A program made the translations under genes and the position numbers. This document shows, piece after piece, positions 1 through 13,085 of a DNA stretch of 64,000 nt. Position 1 is the first letter of the stretch. Each line of letters starts with the position of its first letter. Source of the stretch: Hyaloperonospora brassicae (lineage: Eukaryota > Oomycota > Peronosporomycetes > Peronosporales > Peronosporaceae); assembly GCA_947650285.1 (NCBI GenBank), contig CANTFL010000634.1, forward strand, positions 124,001 to 188,000, written 5' to 3'. The notes beneath the pieces are model-generated. The model was not told the origin of the DNA, searched no databases, and saw only the letters and a list, made by a program, of their open reading frames with translations.

Positions 1-1115
1 AAACAATTTAATTAACATGTCATAAGTCAATATACATAAACATGTACATGCAAATTATGTGCTACAATATTAATCTTAGAAGTAGCAATATTTATTATCG
101 GCCTACAAAATTACATAATGTCGTTTTAATTCATATAATTTGCTATAGCTAGGTCTAGCCAAACGTTTTAGCGACGATACCTGCATTTACCACCACAATA
201 TGTTGTTAATATACTGAACTTACAATCACGGATGGTAAGTTTTTCGTGAAGCGTCAAATAAAATGAAAGTATAGCGTCATATAAAGTATTTCCTTCGTCT
301 AGTAGCTGTTTCGTAGATACATCCATTCGTCTTAACATCCAAGTTTAGCCAAATTATAGTTTATTGATGATTAATTAAGTTATAATTTTTCGTAATCTAC
401 TTGATATACGCTATGTTTGCTTACCATTTGACTTAATGGCATCACAAAACGGCAAAATGGCAACTTCAGATACTCTATCTTTAGATTGATATGCTATTAG
501 TGGATTGTTCGGGGCATCTTATTAAGTATTTTACAAAAAATAAAGTTGGAAAATATACAATATATACATTCAATGTGTAATATCATTTTGCAATTCACAA
601 GCATGGGAGAGGCTGATAATATCACAGGTATGTAAACGCGAATCGCATCAAATTCTGAAACATGAGGTTAAATAAAAGGCGTATTATTTTGTAGACGTTA
701 AAAATGGATAGCATTTTAAACAAACCATTGCCCGCTCAAAAAAATTTGTTTGATAGGCCTTGAGCGCACTGATATACCCCATCTTCGTACTCTATAACTT
801 TCTTGCCCTGAGTGCATAACATAGAAAGTTCCTTGCGCTCGCGTATACATAAAGAGATCCCTAGTTAATGATTCAAACGTTTATATAATATTTTTTGCAA
901 AAAAATTGATTATTTTACATCGCAATTAATTCAAAAACATAAATTTGTAATGTCATTTATTATTCTTAAATTCACACCTAAGAAATAACGCGATGATCTT
1001 TCAGACGGATCTAAGTTTTAAGATTTAAATATATATTTTAAGTAAAGTAGGTCTTCACGTCGCCGCAATCATGTAATTGACCGCATGAAATACGTTCTGG
1101 TCATTTCTAAACACA
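1..1115. other. AT-rich intergenic stretch, no gene seen
   Basis: This stretch is AT-rich with many stops in all frames. I see no coding pattern, RNA gene or clear repeat. It ends at the 8-bp target duplication of the TIR element that begins at 1124. Confidence 0.6.
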
Positions 1116-1123
1116 TTTCTTTT

Positions 1124-2202
1124 GAGAGATTTATAGATACACACCCACCATTTGATGCGTACACACACCCCTGAAATAGAGAACTCTATCAAAGTACCTC
1201 AACCTCCCTAACTAGGTACTGCACAGCATATTCATACGGAATGCCATATAAATATCCTTTGCTACGTGCACACCCCTCCAGAATGCAGGCCTCCTTTGTG
1301 TCAGCAAATAGCCTTGCGTATGAGGTCCGCTCCCATTATCCGGCATCCCGCTATGATTATCCCTATTTTTACTACCATTTCACCTTTTTTAATAAAGTCC
1401 AGAACAACGTAACAGCGCTTGAAATGCGAGAAGCAATGAAGCTGGATGGCCGCAAAGCAAAGATGCACAGCTTGTGACCTCAACACACATACACACGTAC
1501 GCCCACGGACAGATACACGTACACATACACACGGTCGATGACCTGCATAGGTTCGTTTGTGCCTTTTCACCGCATTCATCATTAGATAATTCATCAGATT
1601 AAGCTCTTTTGACACATTACGTGTACTAACAGTCGTTTCTATTTAACACCTCAGCACACGCAGTTTTAGATAACTGTATCCAGTCAAGTGCTGCTAATGA
1701 ATAGTTAAGTCTTTCGTCGCAAGAAGATGGAAGAAAATAGGTACAAAACAAAGGGTCGGTAGAAGAACCACAAATTTTTTGTGGTTCTCTTTCTTTCGTC
1801 TGCTTACAATAGTTCAAGCAGGCGTGGAACTGTAGATTTTTTACCTGGGAAGGTCCTTGTCCCCCATTAAAAGTTATTCTTGAAGAATGAGGCAGATGTA
1901 TGCATATTACATGACCTAAAATTATAATCATCTATAAGTTAGGGGAAATGGTAGTAAAAATAGGGATACTTATAGCGGGATGCCGGATAATGGGAGCGGA
2001 CCTCATACGCAAGGCTGTTTGCTGACACGAACGAGGCCTGCATTATGGAGGGGTGTGAACGTAGTAAAGAATATTTATATGGCATTCCGTATGAATAAGT
2101 TGTGCAGTACCTAGATAGGGAGGTTACAATACTTAAAGAGGGGCCTTTGTTTCATAATAGGTGGTGTACGCATCAAAGGGTAAGTATTTACCTATAAATC
2201 TC
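1124..2202. mobile_element. Non-autonomous TIR (foldback/MITE-like) element with 8-bp target duplication
   Basis: Positions 1124-1383 are repeated in inverted orientation at 1943-2202, giving TIRs of about 260 bp with visible but modest divergence. The outer ends read GAGAGATTTATAG and its complement. Both flanks carry the same 8 bp, TTTCTTTT, at 1116-1123 and 2203-2210, as expected of a target-site duplication. The interior (1384-1942) holds only a CA-rich patch near 1481-1535 and no recognisable transposase, so the copy is non-autonomous. Long TIRs with an 8-bp duplication fit MULE-like or hAT-like elements; the termini do not decide which. The structure is seen directly; the superfamily is inference. 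Confidence 0.8.
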
Positions 2203-2210
2203 TTTCTTTT

Positions 2211-3499
2211 ACTATAAGTAAAAAAGACGGCACTTGCGCCAAAAAGCGAATTTAACAAGCTAAATTTTATGCTACTAGATAATAGCGAATTCAGGTGCAA
2301 TGTCTACAAAATTTAAAAAACCATTGTTGTCTATCAAATCCAACGAAACATCACCAACACCTTTACTGTTTTCAACGAATCGATCGAAGGCCAATAATAT
2401 TATCTTAACGAAATAAATCTTGACTTTCAAGTCTTTTATTGGCCGTGGCTTAGAAAAATACGACAAATAAAATTATAAATATTGCATAATTGCACATGAG
2501 CTAATTATGTTCAACATCCGGATGCAATCTGTGTTTTCACAATCAAACTGCCTAATTCCAAAGACAATATTAGTATTTCGATGAGGTTACGGAACGTCTA
2601 TGCCGCTAATAATATTTACTATTTTGCCTAAACCGAAAAATTTATGGTTGTACACCCTAGTATAAAGTTAGAGCTGTAGGTTTCTTGTCCGTGTTCTCAG
2701 ATCATATGCAGTTTCAATGTTATTTAATTATATTCTTGGGTCTAATATAACTATGATATCTTATTGTAAATGATGTCTTAGGTTAACGAAACGAAAATCG
2801 ATTTTATTGATAAAACGGTGACATTAAATTTACAAAGCATTTTTGTTGCTTTTTTGTATTCAATTTATAGTACCATATGGAAGATGATACATTAACTTGA
2901 TAAATGATGTATCGCGACAGCTTTGTTTTGGATAGACCAATTAATATTAGATATAAAGCATTTTGCAGGACCATGACTAAGCCTACATCTTTATGTTTTG
3001 TTTAAGGTAAGAATGAGGTTCGACATATTATAAAATGTACCCGTACCCGATTCTCCAAACTGACAATATCGCCTGCGCGCACAAAAGAGAATATCTCCGC
3101 ATCATAGAGATCAATTACATGACGATACATTTCTAAGACTAATGCGTCCCGGATAGTGCATTATTTCAATCGGTACTTTATGGCTTAGGCTCCATGTATT
3201 ATCAAAGTGTGCTCAGGACTATACCCTATAGTTAACAAAAGTCGAGTCGTATTTAGCTTTTTGAACATTGTAATGGTTATATCACTTTATTTGTTAATGT
3301 TATTGACAACTTATTAATATATGTTCACTCACTTATTGCACATTTAAGAGAAAGAATATGCATGATACTATATGTATAGGGGAATATAAAGGTTTATATT
3401 TTACTCACGATATTTAGTTAAATTCCCGACGTCCTAGTGTACGTAAGTCAATGTAGCACAGATGAAATCCCATGTCGTTGGTACATAATATCAAACTAT
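2211..3499. other. AT-rich intergenic stretch, no gene seen
   Basis: This spacer lies between two TIR elements. It is AT-rich with only short, stop-bounded frames and nothing that looks coding. It ends in a TA-rich run used as the target site of the next element. Confidence 0.55.
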
Positions 3500-4372
3500 T
3501 ATATATAGGGAATTGCTAAATTCACACCCCTTTTCCTTAAATTCATACACCTCCTTCAAAATTTTATATATAAAACCCCTATTCGATTTAAGATTTGATT
3601 TCTGAAAAAGGTATTACTCAATAATCTAGGCCATTAATTGGTAAGTAACACGTAAGAAATACATAAGATACTACTGACGCCGGTATCTATTCACAAAGGT
3701 CAGTATTGATAAAAACGTTCCGGCAACGATAGGGCACGTGGCTCGAGGCGCAAATATCGGTCATGCGCGCGCACAATGCCAAACAAGACGAGCAAATAAA
3801 GCACACGACAAGCATCCTACGCCACCGTGCCGTCTAAAGTAACAAATGAGCTGGTCTGGAAGTCGATCTGAGCTTTGCGAGTTTTTTGTGCACGTGTTTA
3901 AATGGTATCCGTCCATGCGCGCAGTGATCCGATTTTATGGATGACACGAGACGAAACGAGTTGTGGATAGAAATTAGAAGAAGAAACGAGAACGCACAGC
4001 AGCACTTGTGACAGTGCGTAGCAATCGAAGTGGGAACACGCAAAATGTGCGAAACAGGTTACATGCCAAAGTGGTCGTACAAGATTTGCGCTGTAACGGA
4101 CCGAGCTACGTCCACTGCATTCTATTAACACAGTACAAAGCTCACTGAAACGTTAATCGCTTCGAATGCGACAGCATCTGTACCGATTGAACCGTTCGTG
4201 GTCAGGTCACACAGATGAATATGGACGGAAATGGCAATTGAATGCGATCGCTCTGTCTGCAGGTAGTAGCGACTCTCCTACAGATCAATTACTCTGTAGT
4301 GTTTACAATACACATAGCAGCACATGCACTTCGTATGTTGGCAGCTACGTGGTGTAGTCATTAAGGGAGGGG

Positions 4373-4487
<115 letters not shown>

Positions 4488-5432
4488 TGTATGACAACAT
4501 CTCAGCTCAGATGATTTAAATACGAGTGCAACAAACGCATGCAGCAATTGACGATCCGGTCATGTGCATGCTGACCACCTTGAGAAGGAACTGGTACCTG
4601 CATTCCAGCTAATTGGTTGTCAATTTGCTGCATGTGAAGAAGCAAGCGACAGTGTCAGTTCGTGTGTATGTAATTCGACGTCATCTACTTACTGCGAGAT
4701 ACTGACTCGACCTCAAGATCAGTTTTCTGCATGTGCTACAGCACTTTTCTATCCATGTAGATAAGGTCTCGGACCGGAGGCGATGTTCTGCATGAAGGAG
4801 CGCCTTGCAATCTCAACTTGACGGTCCGAAGACCTCGTGAGCCTAATCTTTGTAGAAGCAAAGAATGCAGCAAAACACTCGCTGACACACCTTACCGAGC
4901 AGCTCATACGCGCTTATATCCACAGAGCCACAGTCACTTGCTGTACTTGTGCCGCCGATATGTCCGTCTCATGAGGAACATACGGGTAGCACGGACGATA
5001 GAGAGGCAACGAGGAATGCGGTTGTGATCAACTGTCCTCGAATGAATCTTTGTATCGTGACGTTTACGCTTAACGAGGTTATGTTCCAAGTCACGATGTA
5101 CCTATTGTCGATCGATCATACAGAGACAAGGCCACAAAGATGACCGTGCAGATCAAAGCAAAGTTCGAGATGGCAACAACGTATAGTACTTCGCCTCGTA
5201 TCAAATTGCGTATCGGTTACGATGGTATTGATCTACTGTATACATGAACGACAGTTCCTACTTCCGTATTCACGTTGTGGTGGCAGTGGTCTTTGCCTCA
5301 CCAGAACGCGGCCAAAACTTCATTGTGGAATTAATGTACACTTTAGTTCTGCGTGTGATGGTCAGCGGCGTTTATACTTAGCTGGAGACGGTACGTTCGC
5401 GTGGAAATGTAGCCGTTTCCTCCGCTCAAAGA

Positions 5433-5735
5433 TTAGCTGCTCTTCGTCTCTGTGATGGAAGTAGATGCGGGTTTTTCATCGATATCCACTTGCTCGACGA
5501 TGGCCTCCTGTACCGCTACAGCGCCCTCCATTGTATCGCCAAAAATCGTCTTCTCCTTCTCTACAACCGCCATAGACTCGGCAACGGCTTCCGTTTGCGC
5601 GGTAAGCGTCACAGCTTTAGCCTCTTTAACAACGCCAGACGCATCGGCAAAGACAGCCGTCTCGCCAATTGCAGCGACTATGGCAAGCTCAATTGAGTCA
5701 GGACCCGTCTCGGTCTCGACCTTGTATATATAAGA
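5433..5735 (-). pseudogene. Ala/Val/Glu-rich coding relic adjoining the right TIR; function unknown
   Basis: On the minus strand a frame is open for about 100 codons, from the inner edge of the right TIR to a TAA at 5433-5435. It includes the stretches IELAIVAAIGETAVFADASG and VAVQEAIVEQVDIDEKPAS. It begins at the TIR without a suitable upstream ATG, so it is either an element gene that lost its start or a captured host exon. The composition (Ala, Val, Glu, Thr; few aromatics) suggests an acidic, probably disordered or coiled segment. A possibly related frame lies in the same position of the element at 37282-39574 (38079-38263), sharing an EL-A...ET-VFA pattern. I recognise no family. Confidence 0.45.
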
Positions 5736-5797
5736 TCTTGAATGAAGGGTGTAAATCTAAGAAAAAGGGGTGTGAATTTATCTATTCCCTATATAAA

Positions 5798-6770
5798 TGG
5801 TAAACTACACTAGCAATGTAAAACGACGACGAACAGCACCTACATTGCTGCTTCGTCAATGGCTGGGGCTACTCGAGTTAGAGCAATATAACCCAAGTCC
5901 TGATAGAATATAGTAGAGATGCAATCGTCTCTTCTGCGTTGTAAAGAGTTACATGCGACGTTACAAAGCCAAGTGCACACAAGATGACAGTCTATTAGTT
6001 GTACAATTTGCGTTTTCGCACACATTCTGACCACCGAGATGATATTCACCACACTCTTGCCAAATTTCCAAATCGACGGAACATCTATACAATGCGCGAC
6101 GGCGTAAAGCTTTTTCAAGATTCTTATGATATTGCTGCTTCTGTTGAAGTAGCAACAGAAGCGGCCACCGCAGTAGCAACACCAACAACATATCAGAACT
6201 ATATAAGCATCAATTGTAGTAGAAACTTTAACAACATTAGCAGAGCAACAAATACAGAAACCGCAGCACCTACAATAACAATATCAGCAGAAGATCGACT
6301 TCAACAATATTAATAGAGCAACAACAACATCAGCAGCTATAGCGGCAGAAATAGCAGCAGCAACGTCGCTAAAAAATTAAATATAAGCAACTGAACAGTA
6401 ATGACAAAAGAAAAAACATATTTATCAACAACATTAGAATTTAATGAAAGTGTCTACGGCCGATTATACGAAGACTCGAATAGGTCATCATATCTACGTC
6501 TACATCCGCAAATGGTGGCTGCAATGGTAGCACGCCATCGGCAGAGTCCTCTTCGCGACAAAATTAACACGGCAGAGGTAGATCATGGCCGTATAATGGA
6601 AATTACTAAACTATCAAGGTTTGCAAAATCTCATGTGGTCTACATATGTATAATTATAGCATGACGTATGCCATAAATAAATGTTCGTAATTCAATGCGC
6701 CATTATTTACATTCGTGATTAAATGGGGCTTTGTAATATCATGATTATCTGGGCGCAATTTTTTGATAAA
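5798..6770. other. Spacer with trinucleotide low-complexity tract
   Basis: This stretch lies between the TIR element and the MULE. It contains one compositionally biased tract (about 6120-6370) and otherwise AT-rich sequence. A plus-strand frame (5999-6313) runs through the tract, but its only notable feature is the biased composition. Confidence 0.5.
6120..6370. repeat. Degenerate CAG/CAA/ACA trinucleotide tract
   Basis: The sequence is dominated by imperfect AAC, AGC, GCA and ACA triplets (for example around 6130-6190 and 6300-6365). It is decayed simple sequence rather than a clean microsatellite. Confidence 0.7.
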
Positions 6771-7060
6771 GAAGCGTTATATATCCACCACCCAAACGTT
6801 AACCATCCACCCACCCCCAAATTTAATTTTGATTGGCTGTAACTTACCGTTGTGATTTGTCAAAGAGAATGAACGCAACTGTGAGAATTTACACACCCAC
6901 ACGACACCCACCTTCAAATTGCAACCTTCTCTGTTACAACAAATCTATCAAAATGAACACCCTTACTCCCCCTTCAGAATTGGACATGCCTCTCTTGCTG
7001 AGGCTCAAGCTGCTGTAAAGGCCCATGCAACATTACAGGGATATGTCATTGTTGTTAAAT
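6771..7060 (+). repeat. Left TIR of the MULE
   Basis: This is the inverted copy of 9052-9341. The first ~30 bp show small differences (GAAGCGTTAT then a variable patch); the rest, including the segment around 6830-7055, is almost unchanged. Similarity stops close to 7060. Confidence 0.9.
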
Positions 7061-9193
7061 GTGTGCAAAAAGGGTCTTATGTACAATTTGGCTACTTTTA
7101 AATAATTATTTACTTGCTCCACGTCTACATTTAAAAGTGTGTGGCATGTACGTGAATTGTGCCCTGTCTGGGAACACCGTCCACAGCGTCGACGACGTGC
7201 GGAATTAGCAGCTGCATTTGCGAGCTCAAAAGCGGATGGAGATCGGCGTGTTGACCCTGTTTGCCGGTCTCGCGATTCTGTTTGAACAGGATCACTGACA
7301 ACAACATCATTGGAGAATGCAAGCACACGCTCAAGAAGCATGCGCTTGCGATACCCTTAGAATAATCTTAGTCATCTGCAATTTTCTTCAATGATGTCTT
7401 CATTAATGGCAGAACAACATCTGCAACATTTAGCTGTGGTGGCTGGACCAACCACCAATGTTGATCGAAGTCATTGAATGTTAGCGGTACCATTGGCTGG
7501 CTGCGGCTGCGGCGGCGCATCTCATGTTGGCATGGATACACCATTGTCCATCTAAAAACACCAAGACATATGTTGCTGACCACTTCAATTAGCTACTGCA
7601 AACGTAGCAGCTGGTATGAGCCGCGAAGTGCATGCACCGAGATCTTTCCCATTACCTGCAAAAAAGCGGTCCCAATCTTAGGTTAACCATTGCCCGCTCT
7701 GATGCATTTTGCTGTGCAATAGCAGCCATCTGACCTTCATATGCAAGCCGAACTGCGCCATCCACTGCCAGTATGTGACCTGAAAATGCACTTATCTGTC
7801 AGCAACAGCATGGACCTCATGTGACTTAACTGAAAGATCCACTTACCTGTTGTGGTCCCGATCCATTTCTTGAGGGCTGCATGTGCGCTCTCCACACGTG
7901 ACGTTGAGACGTGCTCATAATGCTTTTTCCCGCGTTAGAATGCTGACACAAATCTATCCTTTTACACCAATCAGGTGTCATTGAAGTAGCGCATAACGTG
8001 CGCTAGGATCTCTCCCTCAATCATTTCCTGGATGTTCAGCATTTGGTGGCAACTGTTAGAATAAAACATGGTCAAGAAGCCTTCTGGAAAAGAAAGACAA
8101 AATTTTACCTGGAGCTGTTCTTGGTAACTTTATAGTGGTTGCACTGATCAGAGCTTTCCATGCCTTCATTAGCTCCTCCCATGCTTCTGCTAAGAAGCCT
8201 GCCTTGTGCTTGGCGAGGACATTTTTGTCGATATGCCACCTGCACAGCAGCATATTGGCAGTGAGAAATGTGTCATCAAGCGCACCCATGAGTGCAAGCT
8301 CACGATCAGTCACAAAGGTGATATGGTTGGTGGGGATTTTGTATTCTTCAAACACATCTCGAAGGTGATGCACAGCCCAATGGAAGTCTGTAGCTGTCTC
8401 TCTTTGCATACAGAAGTATGCAAAGGTAAAGCTCTGGTGGGATGATGTGGCACCAACAAGATGAAACAGAGGCATGTCAAACTTGTTTGTCTTGTATGTT
8501 GCATCCAGTAGCCACACTAAACCGGCACAAAACTTTTGGCAGATCTCACGGGCGCAGGGTTGTATAAACAAAAAAATGGGTGAGCTTTTGATCACTGCCA
8601 ACCTGTGAGAAGTGGTGGGAAGCATTACCAAGGCTGCCCAGGAAAGCTGGAATGAGTGAGCCAGTTCCCTATTCATAATGTTGCGAGCATCCTGGAGTGT
8701 CAGCATAATACCTTCATTCTGTTAAACTGAAGTGGTGATACAGCTGTTTGGAACAAGTGCACGTAAAACCCCCAATACTCTTGGTATTGTTCTGGTGTGA
8801 GCATGCCAATGCGTCCCTGCGGATGCGCGCTCGGATGCGCAAACGCCTCAGGGTTGTGTTCATCGTTGGTAACTTCAACAAGCCACTGGTTTTCTTGATT
8901 GCGTATGTTGGCTCTGAAAGGACAGCCACTGCTCCGACTTGGCCTCAACGCTTGCCTGGACCACTGCGCACAACAAGAGCGTTTAATTGTGAGTACTGAT
9001 CGTATACCACCTTAACATTGCCTTCCTTCCTGTCGCCAACCCTCTTGGTATGCTTGACAGCAATGACATATCCCTGTAATGTTGCATGGGCCTTTACAGC
9101 AGCTTGAGCCTCAGCAAGAGAGGCATGTCCAATTCTGAAGGGGGAGTAAGGGTGTTCATTTTGATAGATTTGTTGTAACAGAGAAGGTTGCAA
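7033..9193 (-). pseudogene. MULE transposase (FAR1-like, MULE DDE, SWIM, CCHC), frameshifted
   Basis: In the family this protein binds the TIRs and catalyses cut-and-paste transposition. Parts in order: FAR1-like N-terminus (9193-8945, with HATLQGYVIAVKHTKRV); a GCM/WRKY-like zinc segment (8948-8700, CPFRANIRN...VEVTNDEHN); MULE DDE core (8706-8056, LLDATYKTN, VTDRELALM, LLCRWHIDKN); a later piece with SRVESAHAALKKW (about 7905-7850); a GTAAGT...TTTTCAG intron of 67 bp (7846-7780); a SWIM-like zinc motif with VYPCQHEM (about 7560-7510); and a CCHC knuckle CGRCSQTGHNSRTC (about 7190-7145). Single-base frameshifts near 8945 and 8710, plus stops and shifts in 7920-8056 and about 7590, break the frame. 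The third acidic residue of the DDE triad is not clearly identifiable. The start codon is uncertain. Confidence 0.85.
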
Positions 9194-9341
9194 TTTGAAG
9201 GTGGGTGTCGTGTGGGTGTGTAAATTCTCACAGTTGCGTTCATTCTCTTTGACAAATCACAACGGTAAGTTACAGCCAATCAAAATTAAATTTGGGGGTG
9301 GGTGGATGGTTAACGCGTGTGTGGTGGACAAATAACGCTTC
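9052..9341 (-). repeat. Right TIR of the MULE, containing the transposase 5' end
   Basis: This is the inverted copy of 6771-7060. The FAR1-like start of the transposase (9193 and below) is read from within this repeat, so the left TIR carries a dead copy of the same N-terminal codons. Confidence 0.9.
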
Positions 9342-12300
9342 ACGTTTTAAGATTGCTTTCTATTTTAATAAAGATCTGTATGGTATCAAGTGAAGAATGG
9401 AAAGGGTCCAGTACCTATCACCAAATCGCACCAATGGCGCGTGCACATTATTGTATATACTTAATGTGATCATTTAATCTAACTTGAGATTGTAATATAC
9501 CATTATTCTATTTTTAACTCGATAGATTTTATGTGCCAAAATCGTACACTCCCATCAACACCTGGTCATAATTTACAAGTGACCGCACGCTGGCATGTTA
9601 TCCGAAATTAAACGGTGATTTCATCATTTCTAGCACACTCTTGATCACTAACATACACAAATGAAATTACACAAGATAGTACGAGAAAAATGACAAAAAA
9701 TGTAGTATAAGCTACAAGAAAACCGAAAAAAATGTGACGTCTGATATATATACACTTTAGAGTTTAATCTTTTTTTAAAAGTTAAAGTACAGAAGATCAC
9801 CTTCTTACAAATTAATATTTCGATGGATGAAAATCGTCAAGTCTAAAAGTTGTTTTATGGGTAAGAACCTTAATTTGAACCAGTGGCGAACCATGCACGA
9901 TGAGGCTGCATGAACATGAATTTTACAACAAATTCGATTGCAAGTTATTGAACTTTTACAACCCTAGCCACTCACACGGTCTTGCAGTAGTTCCAGTGTA
10001 CAATGTTTAGTACAAAGTGAGGACATTTAAACGCAAAGCGGACTCCTGCAAATTGCGCATATATTTGCAAATTTTACTCGTTTTCCTTTGGTTGTACGAA
10101 ACACGACACTATTATAGGCTGGAAGAATTGGCAACGTGACCAATTGTATCTCCAATTATCCATCAATTCCATATTATATATTTAGAAAAAAAAGAAATGC
10201 CCCATATAATTGGAAAATAAAATGCCTCACGTCCTAGAATACTCAAGCTATTGTGGTACACATAATATTACACGTCCTTAGTCGTTTTCGTTTACCATTT
10301 TATATCCGTGACCAACCCCTTCCCTTATTGGCAAGACGCTGTAAGGATTCTGCCGCGGGCGTCCTGCGCTTGCAGCCACCAGTTGCGGGCGCAGACGCAA
10401 GATATGAGAACGTAAGGGCGTCTTTGCAACATCGTCCGCGATCGTAAATATAGTCAGTACGTGCTAATGCTGTTGACACTAATGTCATTGCTTTTGTAAA
10501 TTTAGTTCAAGTTGCTTGATTAATGTTGCTGCTGATGTTGCTGCTGCTTGTGTTGTTGTATGGTGCTGTGGTTGCTATTGTTGTTGCTAATGTCGAATTT
10601 GCCAATGCTGTTGAAGCTGCAAGATTCAGTAGTTGCAGTCGATAAGGCGCGTACACAAACGTTCGCATCAAGCGCGTGCTATTGCTTGATGAATGACAGT
10701 GTACGTGTGTGTAGCTAAATAAGACGAGTATGATGCTGCTCCTACCGAGCTGCTTTCAAGACTAGTGACACGTTTTAATATATCATAAAATTTAAGCAAC
10801 TTGCACTCTAAATTACCAGCACCTACTGTGAGGGGTTAAGTAGTTTGTATCGTGCTTATACCAATTAAGTTTAGAATCACTACAACCTAAAACCAAATTT
10901 GTTAAGATCTGCTACGTTGAGTATCTTAGGACGATGGGCATATTTTTATTTTCGTGATTAAATAGGGTATTTTAAATTTTCTTATTTTTCGTTTATTTTT
11001 TATAAATCTGATTACTTAGAGAGTATCACAACTTAGTCTGAAGTAGATTGTTATATGACACCGCAAGCCAACATACGTATGTTTCGATTAATAGTGTAAT
11101 GATATAGAATCTAAGAACTTTCTCGAATAAAGTTGATCACAGAAAACTGGAGCAATATTAAATATAAATGGATAACTTGTACAAATATATCCAAATTTTA
11201 AAAATAATGACCTTTACCTAAAGACGGTTCTCAATCAAAGCTTATCACAAGTCTATATTAGCAAAACATTCTTTAAAAATAATCTTTTTGGTCACATACA
11301 TCTCTCGCTGGCAACATGCTGCAAAGTGGCTATACAATCCATAACGATACCCCTCTAATTTATTGATTATTAATATGTTCGAATGCACTCATTAAATACG
11401 ATACAAATTTCCACCAAGTAGATTGGTAACAGGGATCACAACATTATTTCTCAATTTGTCTTTTCTTTCCCTAAATAAGCTTTTTTGTTAACGTGCGGAA
11501 CGCGTGTTCCTAATTTTGCTCGCGTCCGAACCTTCACATGTATCAAAAATAGCGAAATTTCCCGAGTACAGAATAGGTAGAATATTATGAACTTGCGTAT
11601 GGCGCGTAAGCATTGTGTGCATGTTGTATGAACACGTCTGTAAGTGCGATTGCAACACAGTTCCACATATACACGATCCTCTGAAAAATACAAAGAATGC
11701 CGACTATATGCAGCGAATCCTTCGCATCTTAATCACAACGGCACTACTAATTTCGCGGTAAAAAAATAGTTAGAGCTATTTTTGATATATGTGGCCTCTA
11801 GAAGTTGATCACTTCTTCGTGCGATACAAGCACCTGGCACAAGATATTCGGCTTGCGAACCGGCAGGCTGATCGATATGTTGTAGACGATAATTGAACAT
11901 GACTGGAAGCAGTTCACAAGAAAGAATGGCCAATGGCGGTATGTAGATAGAATGTATGAAGTAGGACGTAAATAGTAGCTGGCACGAACATCAGCGGATA
12001 ATTTTAGTCTTGATAATAAACGATAGACTTGTTTCAGAGTAAAAATCGATGCTTGTTGGGTCCAATTATTGAGAGAGCTTTTTACACAATGTAATGTATA
12101 CCTGCGCTACAAGCGTTCGTGCATTATAAAATGGTGTACGGCGAACGAATGGTATTGTATACGAATCAAAGACTCATTTATTCTCCTACAATTTCGCTAC
12201 CGACTGTGCCTTCCACCGGTCTTACTAGTTGCTTCCTAGTGAAGTGCTGTATGACGGGTCTCAATAAGGTTCGAACAAGGCTTAGTGGTAGGTTCGTTTG

Positions 12301-13085
12301 GCAAACTTAATGCTGACGTCACATCCATTTGAACCCGATGGCACAGCCGAAGGCTTATATTACACCAGAAAATATGCCCTATGGATCGCATTTTAATCAT
12401 GTACAAACATAATGCAAAATTTGCGCTCACAAGGTTGTCGGTGGAAAGCAACCTATTACAAATTTAACTAAATGAGGCTTGCTAGTGAAAAAGTTGAGAG
12501 CTTGCATTTTATAACTTTGTTAGGTGACCCCGTATGACTTCAGTAAAGACCAAATACAACAAATTACATGTACTGTTTGCACGCAGCATGCTACGTAGTC
12601 GCTAGCATGCGGTCTGTTACAACATAAAGTAGAGGCGTCTTACCTCAATGAAAAGAACAGGTGTTGTAAGGTATACTATTCATGAAGCAGTAAGCTACCA
12701 TCCAACCAGGTGCCCGATAACAACGCCCTCTGCTGTTGATCGACGTATACATACTTGGTCTGCATAGCGAGATTGCACACAAACGCCCTGACATCTCGAA
12801 AAGACATGGACAAGTCTATCATAGTAGCTAAGCCTTTTCGGGCTACCTAATGATAGGCAATGCTTTCCGTGGCTACACGAAACACTGTTCACGAAAAGAA
12901 AGCGCGTTCAGTAAGGCACTCGTAGAACGGTAAGGCGCCTCATTGACCTATAGTACCGTCCACCGATTCGCGCTTTTTTTTCGATCGGTCTCGCATCTAC
13001 TCATCCCAATTTACAACCACTTGTTTCTGTTTCCTTCGACATTTACACATCCGGGTAGCACACTTATACCGTTGACCAAAGTACA
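9342..13085. other. AT-rich spacer, no supported gene
   Basis: About 3.7 kb separates the MULE from the bZIP gene. A GC-richer patch at 10320-10450 and a GTT/GCT-rich tract at about 10505-10625 stand out. Short frames near 11450-12450 and 12700-12890 show no recognisable motif. I cannot support a gene here. Confidence 0.5.
10505..10625. repeat. Imperfect GTT/GCT trinucleotide tract
   Basis: The run is dominated by GTT, GCT and GTG triplets with interruptions (for example GATGTTGCTGCTGCTTG). It resembles decayed simple sequence. Confidence 0.7.

Larger units (their letters stand above)
6771..9341. mobile_element. MULE (Mutator-like) DNA transposon, 2.57 kb, TIRs of about 290 bp
   Basis: Long inverted repeats at 6771-7060 and 9052-9341 begin with GAAGCGTTAT and are almost identical over most of their length; the 61-residue translations of the two copies are the same. 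Between them, on the minus strand, lies a MULE transposase gene with FAR1-type DNA-binding, DDE, SWIM and CCHC parts. The 5' end of the gene lies in the right TIR and its 3' end reaches the left TIR. I could not find a matching 8-10 bp target duplication in the flanks, so the outer limits may be a few bases off or the duplication has decayed. Confidence 0.88.

Noticed and set aside
6771..9341. Target-site duplication for the MULE
   Set aside because: Flanks TTTGATAAA and ACGTTTTAA do not match at any sensible offset.
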